From Meloidogyne chitwoodi (Eukaryota > Nematoda > Chromadorea > Rhabditida > Meloidogynidae), in contig JACZZP010000007.1 of the NCBI GenBank assembly GCA_015183035.1, positions 1,240,001 through 1,304,000 of the forward strand: a stretch of DNA of 64,000 bases. Direction: 5' to 3'. Position 1 is the stretch's first letter. Each line of letters opens with the position of its first letter. Below, in pieces: positions 12,124 through 24,983 of this stretch. The notes under the pieces were generated by a model. It was not told the origin of the DNA and did no database searches. It saw nothing but the letters and a program-made list of their open reading frames with translations. Position numbers and translations under genes: made by a program.

Positions 12124-15100
12124 TTAATTATTACAAGAAGAGGAGGGAATTGTTGATGTTTCTATGTTTTGATGGGGAGAAATGTTTATAATAGAATTAT
12201 TTTCAGTCATTTGATGTTTTTGGTAATGTTTTGTTGTTTGTTGATTATTATTATGTTTTTGTTCTAATAATTGTTTTTGAAATGTTTTTGGATGTTCAAA
12301 ACATGTTTTGTTTGTAAATGTTTGATTTAAGGTTGAATTAAAACATTGTTGGTTAATTAAATTTGTTTTATTTGTTTGTTGTTTTTGTTGTTGTATTATT
12401 TCTTTTGAAGTTTTTGTTGTTTCTAATATTATTGTATTATTAGATGTTGAGGGAATATTAAAAGAACAAATATTATTATTTATATATTCAGATTGTTGAT
12501 TAGAAGAAATAAAATTGATTGAATCTTATTTTAAAAAATTAAAAAAAAAATATTTAAAAATTAAATACCTTTATTATTATTTAAAATATTATTATAACAA
12601 ATATTATTATTATCATCATAATTTGTTGTTGTTGTAATTAATTGTTGTTGTTGTTGTTGTGGTAAAGAATATATTTGAGGAGAAATAATTGAAGATGTTG
12701 TTGTTGTTATTAATTCTAAATTAGAAGAATCTAAAAAAATAAATATAGGTAAAATATTAATAGTTGATCAAAATTATAAATAAATAAAATTATTTGTACT
12801 TGTTTGAGGTAAAATTGATGGCCAATAAAAAAGAGAAGAAGAAGAAGCTAAATCAGATTCAAAATTATTTTGTAAACTAGGAAAATGAAAATCTTGATTT
12901 TGTAAATTATTATTATTATTATAAGATAAAAACATTTCATTAATATTATTTTCATCAATATCAGAAACTGCAGCAGCTGCCATTACAGCAGATGTCCAAT
13001 AATCTATTTAAATTTAAAAATAATTAAAAAAAATATTTAAATTATACTTTCATTATTATTATTATCAATATTAGTTAAATCCATAATTAAAGATCCAAAT
13101 AAATTTTGTTGTTGTTGAGTTGGAGAAATACAATAATAATAATAATAATAAGGAAATGATGAAATCATTGCTGCTGTAGTATCAGTTAATAAATTATTAT
13201 TATTATTATTATTTATTGATGCTATTGTTGTTGTTGTTGTTGTAGTCTAAGAAAATAATATTTTTTATTTAAAAAATAAATAACTGACAATTATTTATTA
13301 TTTAATTTTATATATTAAAAAGTCTGATACTATAAATAAAATATCTTTTTTTTTAATATTTATTTTTATTTTAAATAAATACCATTTCTGATAATTTTGA
13401 AGAATTTTTATTTATTGTAGAATTATTAAAATTTTGAGAAATATGTAAATTCTGAAAAAATAAATTAAAAAATAATTAAATATATTAAAATATATTTTTA
13501 CATCTAATTGTTGTTGTTGATTAATTAAAAAATTATTATTATTAATTTCTATATTATTATTTAAATTTTCTCCATAATTAATTGTTTTATTAATATTTGA
13601 ATAATCTTTTAATTTAATTTAATTATTTTATTAAAATTTAATTTTTATACTTTTTTCATTATTAGATGATTTTTCATTATTATTTTTAGTAGAAATTAAC
13701 TTTTTAATAATTTTAGTTTTATTTCCAATATTTTTATCAATTTTTTTTTGTTTTTTATTAGTAATAATTTGTTGAGAAATATTTGTTGTTTTTGTTGTTG
13801 ATAATATTTTTTTATTTTTTTCATAAATTTCTTTATTATTTGAGTCACTTTTTTAATTAAAAAATAAATAAATTAAAAAAAAAATAAAAAAAAACTTTTT
13901 ATTTTCATTATCTTTAAATAATAAATTATTATTAATTTTAAGAGATTGTATTAAATTATTATTATTATTATTTGTTGTTGTTGTTTGTTGAAATATTCTA
14001 GGAGATTGTAAAAGAATATCATCAAATGAAAGAAATCTTAATTTAAATTATTTTAATTAAAATAAAATAAAATAAATTTACTTTGATTTAATATTATTTC
14101 TTTTTTCTAAAAGAGATTCACCATCTACTTCACTTAAATTTAAAAAAAATTAAATTAAATTAAATTATTTTTTACGTTAAAATTCTATGATTAGCACCAA
14201 TACTGTCAGGTTTACTACTCTAAAAAAGTAAATAATAATTATTTTTTAATTATAAAAATTACTTTATAAAATAGTCGAAAACTTGTTTGAATATAATAAA
14301 TATTTTTATTTTTTGTACTAATTAATCTATAAATCATTAAACCAGAAGAACAAGATTTTATTACTTTAAAATAAATATTTATTTAAATAAATTAATTTAA
14401 TTTTACCCATTTCATGTGAATCAGAAAAATATTTAACATCAGAAGGATGTATAAAATTATAAAAAGAACGAGATGAAGAAGAACAACGAATATTATTATT
14501 ATTATTTAAATTATTAGAATTAGAAGGTAATAATAAATAATCATTATTATTTTCATTAATTTCAAGTATTTGACGTAAACTATATTTAAATAATTTATTT
14601 AAAATATTTAAATAAATAAATAACCGAGAATCCATAGATTGTATTCCCATATCTAAAGAATGTTTAGATTTAATAATTGGATCATCTATACGAATATCCA
14701 TTTGAAGAGGAGGTACAAATGGACTGAATATTAAATTAATTAATTAAATTAAATTTAAATAAATAAATAAATAATACTTACATACAAATAGCAATTAAAG
14801 CCCAATTCCAATGTTTATTAGAAGATATTAATAATGGAGAATAAGAAGAAGGTATTTCAATATTATTATTATTATTTGTTATTTGTTGTTTTTTACGACC
14901 TCTTCCATTACTAATATTATTTTGTAAAGAATTATTATTATTAAATGATTGAGAAGGTAAATTAAATGTTGAAAGTTGATTGGATTGATGTGAATGTATA
15001 TTTAATATATTTATATTTAATTCTATACGCTTTAATTAAATTAAAATAAATTAAAATAATTAATTTAATTAATTAAATTATAAACTAACAACAAAACCAC

Positions 15101-18100
15101 AAGTATTATCTAAAAGACATCTAAAACGTAAAACCATTGAAAAATCCCATTGATTTAAAACTTTAAAATTAAAAAATAAATAAATTTATTTTAATTTAAT
15201 TTAATTTACTTTCATTATTTTCTTCAATTGATAATTGTTGAATTTGTAATAATAAACATTTTAATTCATCTCTATCTTCTGAATGAATCCTTTAAATTAA
15301 ATAAATATATTTATTATTATTTTTATTAAAATACATTTCAAAAATAGATTGATGCAATACATCTGACTAAATTAATTTAAATAAATTTATTTTTTAAATA
15401 TTAAAATAAATAAAATTAAATTTTGTTTGATATTATCAATTTATTTTAATTAAATAAATAATTTAATATTTACCTGTTGAAAACCTAAATAATTTTCAAT
15501 ACTTTCATTTAAATAAAAAATATCTCCATCTAAATGTAAAATAAGAAGAAAACCACCTAATGCCTTTTTTAAATTAAATTAATTAATTAAAATTAATTAT
15601 TTTAATTAATTTACTTTTTGTGCTAAAGAAGAATAAAAATTATCATTTAAATCAACAATTGGAATTTTATTAGAAGAATCCCATAAACTTGGAATTGAAA
15701 AAAAAGAATTATTATTATTATTTGAAAAATATGGATGAGAAAAACAACGACCATTTGGTTGTAATAATGATAATTGAGAACAAACTTTTTTTAAATAAAT
15801 ATTAAATTAAATTAAAAAATAAAAAAACCTTGAAAATGTGCCTTAATTTGAAGATAAGAGACAGCCAACCGTAAAACGGATAATTTATCCAATCTTAATA
15901 ATATATTTATAATAATAAAATTTTTGTAGGTGATATATTCTTTTGAAATTAAAATAATAATATAGGGTATATTTTTTGTTTTATAAAATTAATTTTTAAT
16001 TATTTTAACCTTTGTATAATTGTTTCATTATAAGGAAGAAGAGAAGCAACCTTTTTAAAATTAATTTTAAAAATAATTAATTAAAAAAAAATCAAACAGT
16101 TTCTAATTCTCCATTTAAACGTTCTCTATGTCTTTTTGAAGGATTTGAATTATTATTATTATTATTTAATAATAAAGGTTGTTTTTGTTGTTTTTCAAAT
16201 AATAATTTATTATTATTATCTGTTGTTGTTCTAAAATAATTTTTAAAAATTATTATTTAATTTTAATTTTCTTTATATTTTATTTTTTAATTACATGTTA
16301 ATCCTTATACAATATTATTATTATCTTTTTTTTTTAAGAAATTATTATTTTGGCGCAATAATATAATTTTTTCCTCCTTCTCCTTTTTTTCATTTTCTCT
16401 CCCTTTATCTCTTCATTCAAAAATTCTTTTCTTAATTTTATTTTTTTAAATCTCCTCACCTGCCTAACAATTATTATATTAAATAATATAAGGTTATTTT
16501 TATTAGAAAGATTAATTTTTAAAAATAAAAATATTTAAATAAAAAGAAATAATTTTTTTTAAAATAATTATATTTAAATATACATTGAAGTTTTAATAAA
16601 ATTTTAATTTAATTATGAGAATCTGACCAAAAAAATATTTAATTAATAAAATCTCCAATTCTTTTCCCCCAAATTTAATTTATTAAAATATTTAATTATT
16701 TTATTTATTATGGCCTTGATAAAATTACAAAAAATCCAAAAAAAAATCCTAAAAATAATAAATATATTTATTTATTTATAAACTCATTGAAAATTCGCGC
16801 GCGCATCTTAAATATAATATTTTTGGTTGAATGAACATATGTATAAATAAATATATTTATATTAATTATATTTTATTATTTTTATATAATTAATTATTTA
16901 TTTATTTATTTTTATTTCTCTCAAGAGAGTACTTTAAATTAAAAATTAAAAAAATAAAATTTTAAGAATTTTGTTTTAGAATAATAAAAATAAAAAATAA
17001 CAATAAGAGAAATAATAAATAAATAAAATAAATAAAAAGATGCGCAACATATGTTTTCTTTTCTTTTCTTTTCTCTCTTAATTTTTCTAACCAGCTTTTT
17101 GTTTATTTTTTAAATTAAAACACAGATGTTAAAAATTATTAAAAAAATAAAATAAATATTTTTAATTTTATATTTTTAATGAATTAAAACAAAAAAACTT
17201 TATATATTTTTAAACATTGTGTAAATTTGATTTTTTAGTTAGATATATTTTTAATATTTCATTTTTTAATAAGAAAATATTTTTATCAATTATTTACTAA
17301 ATTAATTAATTTTCACAGAATTTTTAAAATTATTTAAAATAATTTTTAATTTATTTTTAATTTTTATTTTTAATAAATGTACTTTAAAAAAAGAAACGAT
17401 TATTTTAGTAAATGCGCGAGAAAGCAATTAATTTACTGTAAAAGAGAATAAATAATATAATATTTAGAAAATAAATATTTACTAAAAATAAATAAATTAA
17501 TATTTTCTTGGAGAGATTGTCTAATAAGGGACAGAATTTTTATTTTTTAACATTTTTATGAATAAAAGAAAATCAAATTAGAGGAGAATATTCTTATAAA
17601 TAAATTTAAGTTTTGGAAATAAAAAACAATTAAATAGTTAAAAGGTAATATTATTCAAAATTTAATTAAATAAAAGAGAAAAAAAAATAATTAAAAAAAT
17701 ATTTTTTTGGTCATTTAGCACGCATCAAAAAATTATTTTTTAAATTTTGGTTAAACAAAAAGTGGTAGTTAACACGCAGGACACGAAACAGAACATAAAA
17801 AGGAGGAGATCTCTTTTTCTATAAATAAATATTATTTTCTTCATTTTAATCACACAGTCCAATTGGGCACGGAATTTTTCGTGACTTCTTCCTTATCTTT
17901 TTTTTTTGAAGGAAGAAAGACCTTTTTAGCTTATTATTTATATTTAGTTTTTTCTTTTCTAATATTATTTCTTTAAATTATTTAAATATATTTTATTAAT
18001 TTATATATATTTTTTAAGGAATTTAATTTTAATATTATTTTATTTATTTATTTAACTAAATTTAAAATAAAATAAATCTACCGTTTAAAATTTCGTTGTC

Positions 18101-18119
18101 TCCTTTTTGTTGCGTACAT
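12124..18119 (-). CDS. ahr-1: Aryl hydrocarbon receptor bHLH-PAS factor AHR-1
   Basis: This is a ligand-class transcription factor that partners ARNT/AHA-1; in worms it patterns neurons. A tiny first exon (18119-18082) codes MYATKRRQRNFK and the first two bases of Arg. It matches the distinctive AHR-1 N-terminus and joins in phase (CG|A) to the second exon at 16230. The second and third exons give NPSKRHRERLNGELET then VASLLPYNETIIQ, and the next exon LDKLSVLRLAVSYLQIKAHFQ: a complete bHLH. PAS-A follows (ALGGFLLILHLDGDIFY... ENYLGFQQSDVLH, MIHSEDRDEL), then RFRCLLDNTCGFV, and PAS-B (SFYNFIHPSDVKYFSDSHEM, GLMIYRLISTKNKN). The C-terminal half is Asn/Gln/Thr-rich, encoded by ATT/AAT and TTG-type triplet runs, and resembles a transactivation tail. 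It stops at 12124-12126. The first intron is 1.85 kb, against about 50 nt for the others. Confidence 0.9.
16231..18081 (-). other. First intron of ahr-1, unusually long
   Basis: An 1851-base intron runs from the donor at 18081-18080 (GTAGAT) to the acceptor before 16230 (TTTTAG). It is A/T-rich with no credible ORF and has a few local GC islands: GCGCGC near 16797-16804, CGCGAG near 17416, and CACGCA cores near 17719 and 17773. It is a likely place for regulatory elements. Confidence 0.75.
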
Positions 18120-18773
18120 TAAAAAGAATTAAAAAAAATTAATTTTTAGAAAAATCAGAATTTAATAAACTAATTAAATATTATAAAAATTAAATAAAAT
18201 TATTAAAATACTTTTTAAATTTCTTTTATTAAAAAAATTAAAGTCCTTTATTACAGACTTTAATTTTTTAAATAATGTTCATTATTTTATTTAATTTTAT
18301 TTTATTAATAAATAAATAAATAAAATTGCGTGATATTTACTATAATTTTTAATTTATTAATTATTAAAAAGAATATATAAAATATTTATTTAAATTTATT
18401 TATTTATTTTTTATTTTTTCAGACTTTTTGATTTTAAATTAGAGAATTGTGATTCAAAAAATAATTTGAAATTAAAATGATTTTATTATTAAAAAATATT
18501 ATAATTTAATTTTAAAATAAATTTAAAATAATTGAATATATAATTTTATTTTTTCCATAAATTTATTAATTAATAAACTAAAAAAATAAAAATTGATTAA
18601 ATTTTAATCAAAATCATTTTTCTAATTAATAATTTTAAAATTAAATTAATTAAATCGCGTGTTATCTTGATCAATAAAGAAATTATATTAAATTCTTTTT
18701 AATAAGCACGCAAACAAGAAGGACCACAATTTCTTTTTTTACATTTACTAAATAAGAATATTGTGGCACGCAA
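17719..18773. promoter_or_regulatory. Cluster of AHR-type GCGTG cores around ahr-1 exon 1
   Basis: The xenobiotic/AHR response core GCGTG (or CACGC) occurs at 17719-17723, 17773-17777, 18328-18332, 18657-18661, 18707-18711 and 18767-18771. The one at 18326-18333 reads TTGCGTGA, the classical extended site. All lie in the first intron or within about 650 bp upstream of the ATG at 18119, in DNA otherwise almost devoid of CG. Autoregulation by AHR-1 is an inference. Confidence 0.4.
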
Positions 18774-19731
18774 ACTAACAATATTCTTGGCAGCCAAAAA
18801 TGCCCTTCTTAAGAAAAAAGAAATTAACAAAAATATAAAAATAAATATATTTATTTACTGCTATATTCTAAAACCATTCATTCCTCTTCTCAATACCAAT
18901 AAAACCATTCATTCTTATTGAAAAACTCTAAAAAATTCTTTCCTTAACAACAAAGTGGTTGGTATATTTATTTATAAGGAAATATTGTTCCCGCCTTTTT
19001 CTTTTTTTCATTTATTTATTTTGCTCAAGAAAATGAAAATTACAGTAATTTAATATTAATGGACGAATAAAAAGCATTTGAAGATAATTTACTATTCTCT
19101 AAACTAAGCTTTACGATCTTTCTGACATTTTTGAAATTTTTTTTAGTATTTTTGGTTCTTTTATCTAAAAAAAGGTCAAAATGTGATTAAAAATAGAAAT
19201 TTTTGTTATAAGTTTATTATTTACTCAAATAAAGTTTTTTTGTTTCATGATGGAAATACTCAAAAATAAGGATTAATTACAAATTAAACATTAATAATAA
19301 ATATATTATTAAATTATTTGTTTTATTATATATTTTATTAATAATAAAAACAAATTTTTAAATAATAATAATATATACCAAATGTTAATAATTCAAATAA
19401 AAAAAATAAAATTTTTAAATTTTTGCTTCAATAGTCCTGATCTAGGCATACAAATATTTCCCTGAAAAATAATCAACATGAATAAAGACAACTATATTAG
19501 CATTATTAATTAAAAAACTAATATATTTTTTTCAGAACAGAATTAAAGAACAAAATTTAATTGAAATAACAATATAAACAAAAAACATATAATTGAGCAA
19601 ATTGGCAAAAATTCGAAATATTTACTAAAATAACTAAAAATTCCAAAAAATTAACAAAAAATTTTTTTTGCTTAATTATTTGTTTTTTGTGTATATCTAG
19701 ATTTTAAACATTCAGCAATAAAAAATAAAAT
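18120..19731. other. Intergenic/promoter region of ahr-1
   Basis: These 1.6 kb between divergently placed ends (ahr-1 5' end and RLP24 3' end, both minus strand) are A/T-rich and open no significant frame. Apart from the GCGTG cores described separately, nothing gene-like is seen. Confidence 0.65.
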
Positions 19732-20632
19732 TCACAACTCCAACTTATTATCATCTTCAATCATTATCATTTGTGCTTCTGGCACTTCTTTGCTCTTCTT
19801 TTTCTTTTTTATATTTTTTTCATTTTCTAATACATCTTCCTCTTTAATTTCTATAACATCACCTTGATCAATATCACTTTCTTCTTTATATTCCATATCC
19901 ATATGCTCATCCTCCTCATCCTTAACATCATTAGCAAATGGTGATCTAAATTTATAATTTTTTATTTTACGAAAGGAAATTTTATGTATAAATATATCCA
20001 AAATAAAAATATTTTCGTTAATCATATCAATTTTTATTATTTAATAACTTATAGTTCTAAGACGAAAATTTAAATTTTAAACTACCTAATCAAATGCATT
20101 CGAGTCTTTGCTTTCTTAATCATTGCTTGCTTTTGACGCAATTGTCCTGGCTTTAATTTGTTTTTAATGTGCTGACCATAACGTCTTAGACGAATTTCAT
20201 GAATTTGTTTCATTGCTTCGACTTAAAAACAAAAATTAATAAAAATCCTAGTTGCACTAATTAATTCAACAAACCTGCTTCATTCCATAAAATCCTGTCA
20301 TATTTTACTGGTTCACTCCTTCGTTTCTCAAGTACTTGACTTGGATCATTAACCATTTCCTTTAAATCAAAATAATATTATTTATTGCAAATCCAAAGTA
20401 AACCTTTCCACGTAAACGCCTTGACGCTTTTGTCCATCTCAACTTGCGCGGATTCTTTTTCCTTTTAAATAGCTTATTACATTTGGACCGACAAAATTTA
20501 AAAACCTGAAATTACAGATTATTAAATATAATAAAAGAGAATAAGACAAACTGTGCCATCATTCCTTGCAAATTGAATACCATGACCAGGCCAAATTGTT
20601 GATGAACAAAACCAACACTTCTCTAGTCGCAT
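19732..20632 (-). CDS. rlp-24: Ribosome biogenesis protein RLP24 (RSL24D1)
   Basis: The protein begins [27 protein letters not shown], then [21 protein letters not shown]. This is the zinc-binding L24e fold, with Cys pairs CxxC (CWFC) and CRSKC. RLP24 occupies the eL24 site on pre-60S particles and recruits the AAA ATPase Drg1/AFG2. The body continues [34 protein letters not shown]..., diagnostic of RLP24 rather than ribosomal eL24, and then a long basic helix ([22 protein letters not shown]). The C-terminus is acidic and then Lys-rich (19732-19950). About 210 residues over five exons, with the start ATG at 20632-20630. It lies downstream of the HADHA gene on the same strand with a 445-bp gap. 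Confidence 0.9.
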
Positions 20633-21076
20633 TTAAATTATTATTTTAGATGAATAACTAACAAACTATAAAATAAGAACAAATTTTTAAATTTAACAAT
20701 AATTATTTGAAATAAACAAAAAGATAATTAAATAAATTATTTAAAATATTTATCAATAAAGACCATATATGTCAATTTGAAAACTAAATATTCTCAAATA
20801 AAGTAATTTGTAAGAGGTAAAAATAACTAACAATTTAATTTAAAATATCAATAAAATAATGTATTTTCCTTTAAAGTTTATTTATAATAATTATTGATAT
20901 TTTAAACAAAAATACAACTAAATTATATTCAATAAATTTGTATTATATATTAACATGAAAGCAGTATGTAAACCTTTAAAAAAACATTTTTCTATTTATT
21001 TTTGAGCCATTAAATTACCAACACAATTTAAAAAACTATTAAAAATTTGTAGAATTATTTGTTGCTAAATTTTTAA
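20633..21076. other. Intergenic between HADHA and RLP24 genes
   Basis: This 444-base A/T-rich spacer contains the HADHA 3' UTR and presumably the RLP24 promoter. No frame or RNA gene is visible. Confidence 0.65.
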
Positions 21077-24000
21077 TTATTGCCGTTTTTCATAAAACTT
21101 TTTGCCCGTTTTTGCATGATCTAAAATAATTAATTATATAAAATTATATTTTTAATTAACCAATAAGTAATTGGCAAGGCTGAAACTGAACACTTGGATA
21201 AATACTTGCATATTTCTCCATTTTCTTTACTAATTTGTCTGCACCATAAAGGTCAACAAAGCGAAATGGTCCACCCCAAAATGGTGGAAAACCAACACCA
21301 AAAACACTGGCAATATCACCATCAGACTTAAAATAAAAAAAATAATTTAAATGTTTTTATTTTTATTATTTTACTGGTGCAGAAATAATTCCCTCTTCAA
21401 GACAAATTAATGCTTCATTTACAAAACGGCACACAACACGTAATTGCTGATCTTCAACAGAAGAGGCCCCAACTGGTGGAGTCAAAGAATAACGTTTAAG
21501 AATTTCAGTTGCTTTATCGTTTACAACCTTCTTTGGTGCTTTTCCAAGACCGTATTTTATAAGAGGATTAGTTGATTGAGGATTATAGTCGTAAATACCT
21601 AAAATTAAATTATAAAATTATCTTTTTAAAAGATAATAAAAATTAACCAGCTCCACTCTTTTTGCCTTTAAATCCAGCTTGGACCATATCCTGAAGCATT
21701 TGAGGAGAACCTCCTTGGATGCGTGGTCCAAGTGCTTTACTCAAAAATGAGGCAACATGATCACCAACATCAAGACCTACCTTAAATAAATTTTTTAAAA
21801 TAGAATTATTTTTATTTATTTAAAAATACTTCATCAGCTAGAGTAGCCATTCCAACGGGAAATCCAAATTGATTAGTTATCTTATCAGCCTAAATTAGAA
21901 AAATTTAAATATAAAAATTTCGATTTTTATTAACCTCAGTTGGGGAAAGACCTTCCTGAAGAAGACGCATAACCTCACTCAACATTGGGCTTATACAACG
22001 AACAACGAAAAATCCTGGGCAGTCCTACAAAAAATTATTAACATAAATATTTTTATGTAAGAAACCTTTACAACAACAATCAACTTTTTCTGAGCAAGCC
22101 CGAGTTTTGCAGCAACAGATAATGTTTCCTTTGATGTCTTTTCTGAAGTAATTATTTCTAAAAGTTGCATTTTGTCAACGGGCGAAAACTAAAGTTAAAA
22201 TGAATTTAGAAACAATTATTAAAATAATTTTAATTCAAATTAATAGTTTTATAACAATTTCAAGAATATTTAAATTAATAGAAATAATACATAGTGCATG
22301 CCAATAATCCTTTCAGGTCGTTTGCTCACCGATGCAATATCTTTTATTGGAAGAGCAGATGTATTAGTTGCTATAACGCAATGTTCTGGGACATTTTCCT
22401 CTAGCTTAAAATAATTATAAAATCATAAAATGTAAATTTATTAATTAAAAACCTTTTGAATAATTTTATGTTTTAAACCAAGATCTTCAAAAACAGCCTC
22501 GATAACAACATCGGAATTTTTCAATTGTCCGTAGTCATTTAAAATAGGTTTTAATGAGGACAAATAACGAGCATGTTCAGCTGAAGTAAACTTTTTCTTT
22601 TTAAGCTGTCCCTCCATTTGTGTAGTAATTTGTTTAAGACCACGATCTAATGCTCCCTGATTAGTATCAATAAGAACCTAAAAATATAATTAAAAAATTT
22701 TTTTATAAATATATTTTAGGACTATAAATTTTAATAAAGCAAATATTAACAAGACAAAACCGTTTCAATTCCTTGGTCAATGCTAACATTTGCAATCCCT
22801 GCACCCATAAGACCAGCACCGATCACTCCTAATTTTCTAAAAGTTGAAAGTATTTTAATTGAAATTTAAAATGAATGTAAAACATACTCGCATTTCTTTG
22901 CATCTCCATATTTACTCTTTTGACATTCTGTTCGACCCCAGTAAAGACCAACTAATGCTGCCGATTCCTTGGTTTGAGAAAGTTCACCAAATGCCTGATA
23001 GCATTTAATATTAATTACAAATGAAACAATAAAAAAACCTGAGTTTCCTGTTCATATCCAACCTGCGGCCCATCAATCAAACCATTTCGAACAACTTCCA
23101 AAATTCGCAACGGTGCTGGATAATTTCCATATGTTTGCTTCATCACCGTCTCTTTTGCTTTTCGAATTAATAAAGAATCAATGAGTGGACGACTCGTAAG
23201 TAAAAGGTTCGTTAACTAAAAATTGTTATAAAGTTACACAAAAAATCATAAAACCTGTTGAATAAAAGGCTTGTTCTTTGTTACTTTAAGAGAGCCATCT
23301 GCTAACTGTTCACAAGTTTGAACGGCCACATCTTCCAAGTAGCGATGTGTTCCAGTTAGTGGATCAGTAAGGCCAGGTCCGATAGGCTGCACCAACTGAT
23401 CGACAAGTCCTAGTTTTTTTGCCTTATTAGGACGAAGAACCTTTCCTTAATTTTTTTATAATATCTTTTAAAAGATTAAAAAAACCTGTAAGCATCATTT
23501 GCAATGCCGTTTGGATATCTACAAGCTTAGGAAGACGTTGTGTTCCACCAGCGCCAGGTAATAAACCTAGCATAACTTCAGGCAAAGCTAATTGAGTTTT
23601 TGGAGTATCAACGGCAATTCGATAATGACACGCCATGGCTAATTCAAGACCTCCACCCATACAAGGTCCCATAATGGCGGCAACTATCTTAAAAATATAT
23701 CTATAAATTTTAATAAAAACAAACAAACTGGTTTTTTGCTATTTTCCAACTTGTCAAACTGTGCTTTTGCATCACTTGAAATCTTTTCAGCCTCAGAAAC
23801 GGATTTACACTTTTCCAACATTCTAATGTCCGCACCAGCAATAAAGTTCTGTTTATAGAAAATAAAATTAGTTAAGAATGAGAATGATATTTTAGAAATA
23901 GCCAAAGGGTGTTTAAAAATTAATTACGTTCGGTTTGCCTGAAATTAGCACAACTCCTCGAACAGACGAATTTTGTTCTATAGCATTGAAGGCAGCGGTT

Positions 24001-24415
24001 AGATCTTTTGAGACAGCCTCATTTAATGAATTTACCTAAGATTTGGTAAATAGAAATTAAGAAAACTGACATTGTGATAAAACCTTTTCGCCTGGACAAT
24101 CTATCCTCACAACTGCAATACCATTTCCTTTTATGTTCCATGTAACAGCGTCTGCAACTGAAATTTTTTTTATAAAATATTAAAATTTAAATTAAACCTT
24201 TGGCTTTCATATCCATTGTTTTTGATGTTGCTGAGGCTGTTATAGGTGATCGATTAGAATCTACTTTAGTCATAGAGACAGACGCACCCGAAGTTGCTTG
24301 GCTCCTCGATTGGCCGAAGATCGATACAAAATTTGATTTCGACCCTGCGAAATTTATCTATTAAAAAGAACAAATACCTACTGAAATTGCGAATCCATAC
24401 GAATCTAGAAATCAT
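21077..24415 (-). CDS. HADHA: Trifunctional enzyme alpha subunit, mitochondrial (HADHA)
   Basis: The protein combines long-chain enoyl-CoA hydratase and 3-hydroxyacyl-CoA dehydrogenase, steps 2 and 3 of mitochondrial beta-oxidation. The N-terminus [12 protein letters not shown]... with scattered Arg/Ser and no acid fits a mitochondrial presequence. The crotonase half shows [10 protein letters not shown] (oxyanion hole), a [14 protein letters not shown] loop and [19 protein letters not shown]. The dehydrogenase half has the Rossmann motif [15 protein letters not shown], then [26 protein letters not shown] and [11 protein letters not shown]. The C-terminal helices include [19 protein letters not shown]. 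The last exon adds [14 protein letters not shown] after a GTTAAT donor at about 21159 and stops at 21077-21079, so the apparent stop at 21156 is intronic. About 770 residues. Worm orthologues are the ech-1 genes. Confidence 0.93.
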
Positions 24416-24983
24416 CTGGAATTCTTTATTAAATATTATTTTCTAAATCAAAAAGGAAATTTTTTAAAATTATTACCATTATTATAGCTGGCTTAAAATG
24501 TTAACAATAATTTGAAATACCTTTGCAAATAACAATTAAATAAATTATAAATTTTACAATTTTATTCAGATTTATGTAATTGTCAAGAGAAAATATAGGA
24601 GGGGTATAAATCGGCGAATGCAAATTTCTGATATAAATTGAAGTTACAAATTGGGCTCAAAGTTTGTTTTTAGGACAATTCTAGTGAATTCATAAAACAA
24701 AATTAGATTTATACAAATTAAATTATTTTTTACGATTTTAGAATTGTCCATTTTTAATATAAAATATATAAAAAAAGTTTTTTAAATAATATTTAGGTAG
24801 ATGGGATTTTAAAGAAAAAGGGAATTTTTGTCCATAATACAAAGGAAAAAATAAGTCTAAAATGGAAAAGATCGTGTCCTCACAATGTTGGAGGATAAAA
24901 TAAAAGAAAACTCGACTATCATTAATTTTTACTTTCAAACATAATTTTATTCTTTAAACATCGTTTCCTTCACTTTTAAAAAT
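24416..24983. other. Intergenic, no gene seen
   Basis: These 568 bases separate the LAPTM4-like stop from the HADHA start on the same strand. A 66-codon minus-strand frame (24738-24938) is Phe/Tyr-rich without protein-like conservation and is not called. Confidence 0.6.

Noticed and set aside
21156..21158. Stop codon ending HADHA at QLLIG
   Set aside because: A GT donor precedes it and the next exon restores the family's conserved DHA...KFYE ending, so this stop lies in an intron.
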